From positions 1-9,996 of the forward strand of contig CAILUB010000136.1 in the NCBI GenBank assembly GCA_903837305.1: 9,996 nucleotides of DNA, read 5' to 3'. Below are positions 7,205 through 9,996 of this stretch, one piece after another. Within the stretch, counting starts at the first letter, position 1, and each line of letters begins with the position of its first letter. Both the position numbers and the translations under genes were made by a program. The notes under the pieces are model-generated. The model made no database searches and was not told the origin of the DNA. It was given only the letters and a program-made list of their open reading frames with translations. Source of the stretch: an uncultured Cytophagaceae bacterium. GTDB lineage: Bacteria; Bacteroidota; Bacteroidia; Cytophagales; Spirosomataceae.

Positions 7205-8733
7205 TTATATATCCAAGCTTTTCTCAAATCTAATTGGGAGGGGCTTGGATTTTTTATTTCCTTCAATTCTTGTTTCATCGCCTCTAGAATCGCCTCCTTT
7301 TCTTTCTTGCCATCTGAACTTCGTAATTCACATCCGATCGTGGGTAATAGCTCCTTTAGAGGTAAATCTTTACTTCCACTGACATAAAGGGCTAAAAACT
7401 TTTTAATTCCTTTCACTTTAGTTGTCTCTGATATGAGTTGGAATAAATCATCATCGTTGAAGGATTTTTCTGGGCCAAATCGAGCTGATAAGTCGCGGAT
7501 GAGTTGCTGGGTTCCATAGCGACCCTTGGTTTCATTACGAAGGTATAAATCAAGACAAAGACCAATAAGGGCTCCTTTTTGGTATACATTGCCATATTCC
7601 TCTTTGTATTTTGCCAAAACCCCTTTACTCATCTTTGTAAATGGAATGGAGTTATCAAAGCTAAAATGGCTCGTTCGGTATTTCTCTGTCATTCGCTCAA
7701 GAAATGCAGGTAGACTAATCAGGCCTCCTTGAAGCTGCATATGCTGAGCGGCATATTCAGTTAAGCCCTCATACAACCAAAGGTGCTTCGACATCTGTGG
7801 ATTTTGGAAATCAAAGGAACCAATCTCTTTTGAATGAAGATTTAGCGGGGTTTGAATGTGGAAAAATTCGTGTGCGCTCACATCTTGAATGACGGGACCC
7901 ATGACCTTGATGGAGTCTTCGGGTAAATAATAGAAAGAGGATTGAGCGTGTTCTAAGGCGCCATAACTACCATTTTTCAAATGAGCTGACATGACGATGA
8001 GGAAGGCATAATTTTCAACGGGGAAAGTTCCCCCTAGGTAGTTTAATTGAGCTTTCAATAAAGGTGTTAGTTGCTCAGCTACCTCTGAAGCCTTTATTTT
8101 TTTATTAGGGGAATAGACAGAAATCAAAATGTCAGCATTTGCCACTCGCAAATGAACCGTATCGGCTGGTGCCACTAGGATGGGTGCGTCGGTTAATTTT
8201 TGGTAGGAGGAGGCTATATATTTTCCATCCTTTGACATGATAGAGGAGGAGGCAACTAATCCTTTCGAAGTTTTCAATTGCAATGAAACAGGGATTTGCT
8301 CTCGCCCTTTAATGTAGCCTAGTAATGCATGCGTATTGAGGGCAAATAAGGTATCTTTTTGAAAATTAGTACCCGCAGGCTCGAAAATATACGTTCCTTT
8401 AATCTCTGGACTATCCCAGGTATCATCTACCTCATAGCTTAGAGAGGAGGCATTTTTGAAAGAAAAAGTATTCGTGTCCTTCCGAACGACAAGTAGGGAC
8501 TTTCCATTCTGGTCAAAGGCTTGCAGATTACTTACATACCTTCCGAAATGATAGATCGCATACGTACCCGGTACCATTTTAGGAAAACAAAACTCTTTTA
8601 CGCCTACAGGTAATTGTACTTCAACCGTTAGGCGATCGTTCTGTAATTTAGTTAAATCAATGGTATAGCGAAGGCTATCTTGTGCATATACGGTTGAGAA
8701 GGAGAAAAGTAGCAATAAAAGTTTCTTGAGCAT
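7201..8733 (-). CDS. Secreted M61 family metallopeptidase without PDZ domain
   Basis: This is a predicted periplasmic or envelope zinc aminopeptidase/endopeptidase of the M61 (glycyl aminopeptidase) family. Residues 1-17 form a signal peptide with the Bacteroidota-style cut before Q (VYA-QD). An N-terminal beta-rich domain at about 20-200 carries the typical FCFPKMVPGTYAIYHFGRYV stretch from 48. The catalytic domain has NGSYGALEHAQSS near 254-266, HEFFH at 288-292 (H288, H292 zinc ligands, E289 catalytic) and LYEGLTEYAA at 320-329, with E322 the third ligand. After LPLKELLPTIGCEL (457-470) the family usually continues into a PDZ domain; here only a lysine- and glutamate-rich tail of about 40 residues remains, giving 510 residues instead of around 600. 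Its ATG overlaps the permease stop as TAATG, so it is probably translated from the same mRNA. Substrate unknown. Confidence 0.88.
   Translation of the reverse strand: MLKKLLLLLFSFSTVYAQDSLRYTIDLTKLQNDRLTVEVQLPVGVKEFCFPKMVPGTYAIYHFGRYVSNLQAFDQNGKSLLVVRKDTNTFSFKNASSLSYEVDDTWDSPEIKGTYIFEPAGTNFQKDTLFALNTHALLGYIKGREQIPVSLQLKTSKGLVASSSIMSKDGKYIASSYQKLTDAPILVAPADTVHLRVANADILISVYSPNKKIKASEVAEQLTPLLKAQLNYLGGTFPVENYAFLIVMSAHLKNGSYGALEHAQSSFYYLPEDSIKVMGPVIQDVSAHEFFHIQTPLNLHSKEIGSFDFQNPQMSKHLWLYEGLTEYAAQHMQLQGGLISLPAFLERMTEKYRTSHFSFDNSIPFTKMSKGVLAKYKEEYGNVYQKGALIGLCLDLYLRNETKGRYGTQQLIRDLSARFGPEKSFNDDDLFQLISETTKVKGIKKFLALYVSGSKDLPLKELLPTIGCELRSSDGKKEKEAILEAMKQELKEIKNPSPSQLDLRKAWIYN
7211..7259 (+). terminator. 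Intrinsic terminator of dctA-maeB, inside the M61 3' end
   Basis: Seven bases after the maeB stop, ATCCAAGC (7211-7218) pairs perfectly with GCTTGGAT (7243-7250). In + strand RNA the stem continues without interruption to 17 pairs (7211-7227 with 7234-7250; 13 Watson-Crick and 4 G-U) around a six-base loop ATCTAA, followed by TTTTTATTT. This is a textbook rho-independent terminator. It overlaps codons 495-508 of the convergent M61 gene. In minus-strand RNA the four G-U pairs become A-C mismatches and no U-run follows, so the signal is directional for maeB. Confidence 0.88.
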
Positions 8734-9941
8734 TAATTCTTGAAATTAAGGGCCTCATTAGGCTCTATTTTGGTAATCAACAGGGTAGGAATGCTCATCA
8801 TAAAGCTTACTAAAAGAATCGTAAGTCCATTAACAATTCCCCATGTGGCCCCATCCCATTCGATAGGCACGCTGTTCATGAAGTAACTTTCTGGATCTAG
8901 CGGTATCAGTTGGTAGCTATATTGAAGGTAGCAGAAAAGAAACGCAATGCCATTTCCGATGATTAAACCTCTTACCAAAATAAATAGGCCATTCCACCAA
9001 AATATTCGGCGAATCTGTGAAGCGGAGGCTCCCATCGATTTCAAAAGTCCCACCATAGGTACGCGTTCCATAATGAGCACCCAAAGTGTGGCAATCAGAT
9101 TAAAGCAAGCTACTACGAAGAGGAGGCTAATGAAAATCACGATGTTTCTATCCAGCATAGTCATCCATTCAAATAGCCCAGGATAGATCTCTGTCACGGG
9201 TTTAATGCTCCATTCTGGCGGCATCGTCTTGGCTACTGCATTGGTTTTCGCTTGTAGATTTTGCTTTTCTTTAAAGAATATTTCATAGGTGCCTAAGGAG
9301 TCAGCCGTCCAGCCGTTCATTTTTTGAACCCAGTCACGGTCTGCTAACACAATTAATTTATCCAGTTCTTCAAGCCCTGTTTCATAGATGCCTTTTATTT
9401 TTACTTTTCGCGGTCTTTCAGGAGCGCTCAGAAAATAGAGGATCAGCGAGTTATTCGTTTTAACCTTAAGTTGTTTTGCCAAAGTTTTACTCAGGATAAT
9501 CTCTTGAGGGCCATTAATGATAGGAGATCCACTGATAATGTTTTTTTCAAGTTGCTTGACTGGAAGATCTTTACCAATCCCTTTTACTATGATTCCAGCC
9601 AAACCATCTTTACCTACAACAATACCGGGTCTCTGAATGTGAGCCTGAATATGATCGATCTCCGGACGCTTTAACGTTTGTGCTTCCCAAGTTCGGTTGC
9701 GAACCAAGGGGATTTCGGAAAAAGAATGATTACCTGAGATTTGAGAGATGCGTGCATCACCAGAAAAGCTCGTAAGCTTATCTTCAATTGTTGATTTAAA
9801 GCCAAAAAGAATCGCAAATGACACCAGAATAATCGCCGTTCCTACGGCCACCGTCCCGATACCCACATAGGTCACCGTCTTAGAAAAGGAGGTGTCCTGA
9901 GTTTTCCGAATACGCCTAGCGACAAAAAGAGGGAAATTCAT
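8733..9941 (-). CDS. FtsX/LolC-type ABC transporter permease
   Basis: This inner-membrane permease has the LolC/LolE topology: an N-terminal transmembrane helix at about 24-48 (VTYVGIGTVAVGTAIILVSF), a periplasmic domain at about 50-262, then three helices at about 267-290, 313-340 and 366-389. The cytoplasmic coupling segment MERVPMVGLLKSMGAS at 291-306 and the end MSIPTLLITKIEPNEALNF are characteristic of the FtsX domain of MacB/LolC proteins. With 402 residues and four helices it resembles lipoprotein-releasing permeases, so a role in moving lipoproteins off the inner membrane is plausible but not shown. No ATPase gene (LolD type) is in the window, so the partner must be elsewhere. Both ends are TAATG junctions, coupling it to M61 downstream and to a probable gene upstream. 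I give no symbol because LolC, LolE and LolF types cannot be separated here. Confidence 0.88.
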   Translation of the reverse strand: MNFPLFVARRIRKTQDTSFSKTVTYVGIGTVAVGTAIILVSFAILFGFKSTIEDKLTSFSGDARISQISGNHSFSEIPLVRNRTWEAQTLKRPEIDHIQAHIQRPGIVVGKDGLAGIIVKGIGKDLPVKQLEKNIISGSPIINGPQEIILSKTLAKQLKVKTNNSLILYFLSAPERPRKVKIKGIYETGLEELDKLIVLADRDWVQKMNGWTADSLGTYEIFFKEKQNLQAKTNAVAKTMPPEWSIKPVTEIYPGLFEWMTMLDRNIVIFISLLFVVACFNLIATLWVLIMERVPMVGLLKSMGASASQIRRIFWWNGLFILVRGLIIGNGIAFLFCYLQYSYQLIPLDPESYFMNSVPIEWDGATWGIVNGLTILLVSFMMSIPTLLITKIEPNEALNFKN

Positions 9942-9996
9942 TAGATTTGATTTTCAATTCTGAACCGCAAAGAAAACACGAATGGGGCGTAAATCA
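9941..9996 (-). CDS. Possible 3' end of an upstream gene (partial)
   Basis: One minus-strand frame is open from the window edge and ends in a TAA whose last A is the first base of the permease ATG (TAATG), the same junction as between the permease and M61. The 17 visible residues, IYAPFVFSLRFRIENQI, alternate hydrophobic and polar residues as a final outer-membrane beta-strand might. A run this short can be open by chance, and a promoter-like TTTCTTTG at 9968-9975 offers another reading. Product unknown. Confidence 0.4.
   Translation of the reverse strand, partial: IYAPFVFSLRFRIENQI

Noticed and set aside
7176..7382. Short + strand ORF across the maeB/M61 junction
   Set aside because: It overlaps both real genes and the terminator hairpin, and its translation shows no family features.
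8733..9996. A novel defence or secretion system around the permease and M61 peptidase
   Set aside because: Both proteins belong to widespread housekeeping-type envelope families, with no effector, toxin, nucleic-acid enzyme or compositional shift nearby.

Overview
The window looks like chromosomal core sequence from a member of the Bacteroidota, plausibly Cytophagales, although the genus cannot be fixed from this stretch. Supporting signs are the absence of Shine-Dalgarno-like sequence before the genes, a perfect TAnnTTTG -7 promoter box before dctA, exported proteins whose signal peptides end in A-Q, and a bacillithiol-synthesis deacetylase. Composition is moderately AT-rich and even. I see no phage, transposon, CRISPR or tRNA/rRNA signal.

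Layout. At the left, pdxH (PLP salvage/synthesis oxidase) lies on the + strand. It faces a three-gene minus-strand cluster, trxB - M23/LysM peptidase - bshB1, with gaps of 9 and 5 nt. The 129-nt convergent gap between pdxH and bshB1 holds a heptamer-phased repeat that forms a long imperfect inverted repeat. A 115-nt divergent gap with promoter-like boxes separates trxB from the + strand pair dctA-maeB (6-nt gap). maeB converges with a minus-strand pair, an FtsX/LolC-type ABC permease and an M61 peptidase. The maeB and M61 3' ends overlap by 4 nt, and a strong maeB terminator hairpin lies inside the last codons of the M61 gene. The permease and M61 genes are joined by a TAATG stop/start overlap, and the same junction precedes the permease, which suggests that another gene ends at the right edge.

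Functional picture. DctA would import C4-dicarboxylates such as malate, fumarate or succinate. MaeB would decarboxylate malate to pyruvate, giving NADPH. TrxB spends NADPH on the thioredoxin pool, and BshB1 supplies the second thiol system, bacillithiol. The M23 peptidase, the M61 peptidase and the permease are envelope proteins. These are known families in tidy operons. I did not find a convincing undescribed system. The most noteworthy items are the heptamer inverted repeat, the strand-asymmetric terminator encoded in the opposing gene, and a PDZ-less M61 peptidase coupled to a LolC-like permease.
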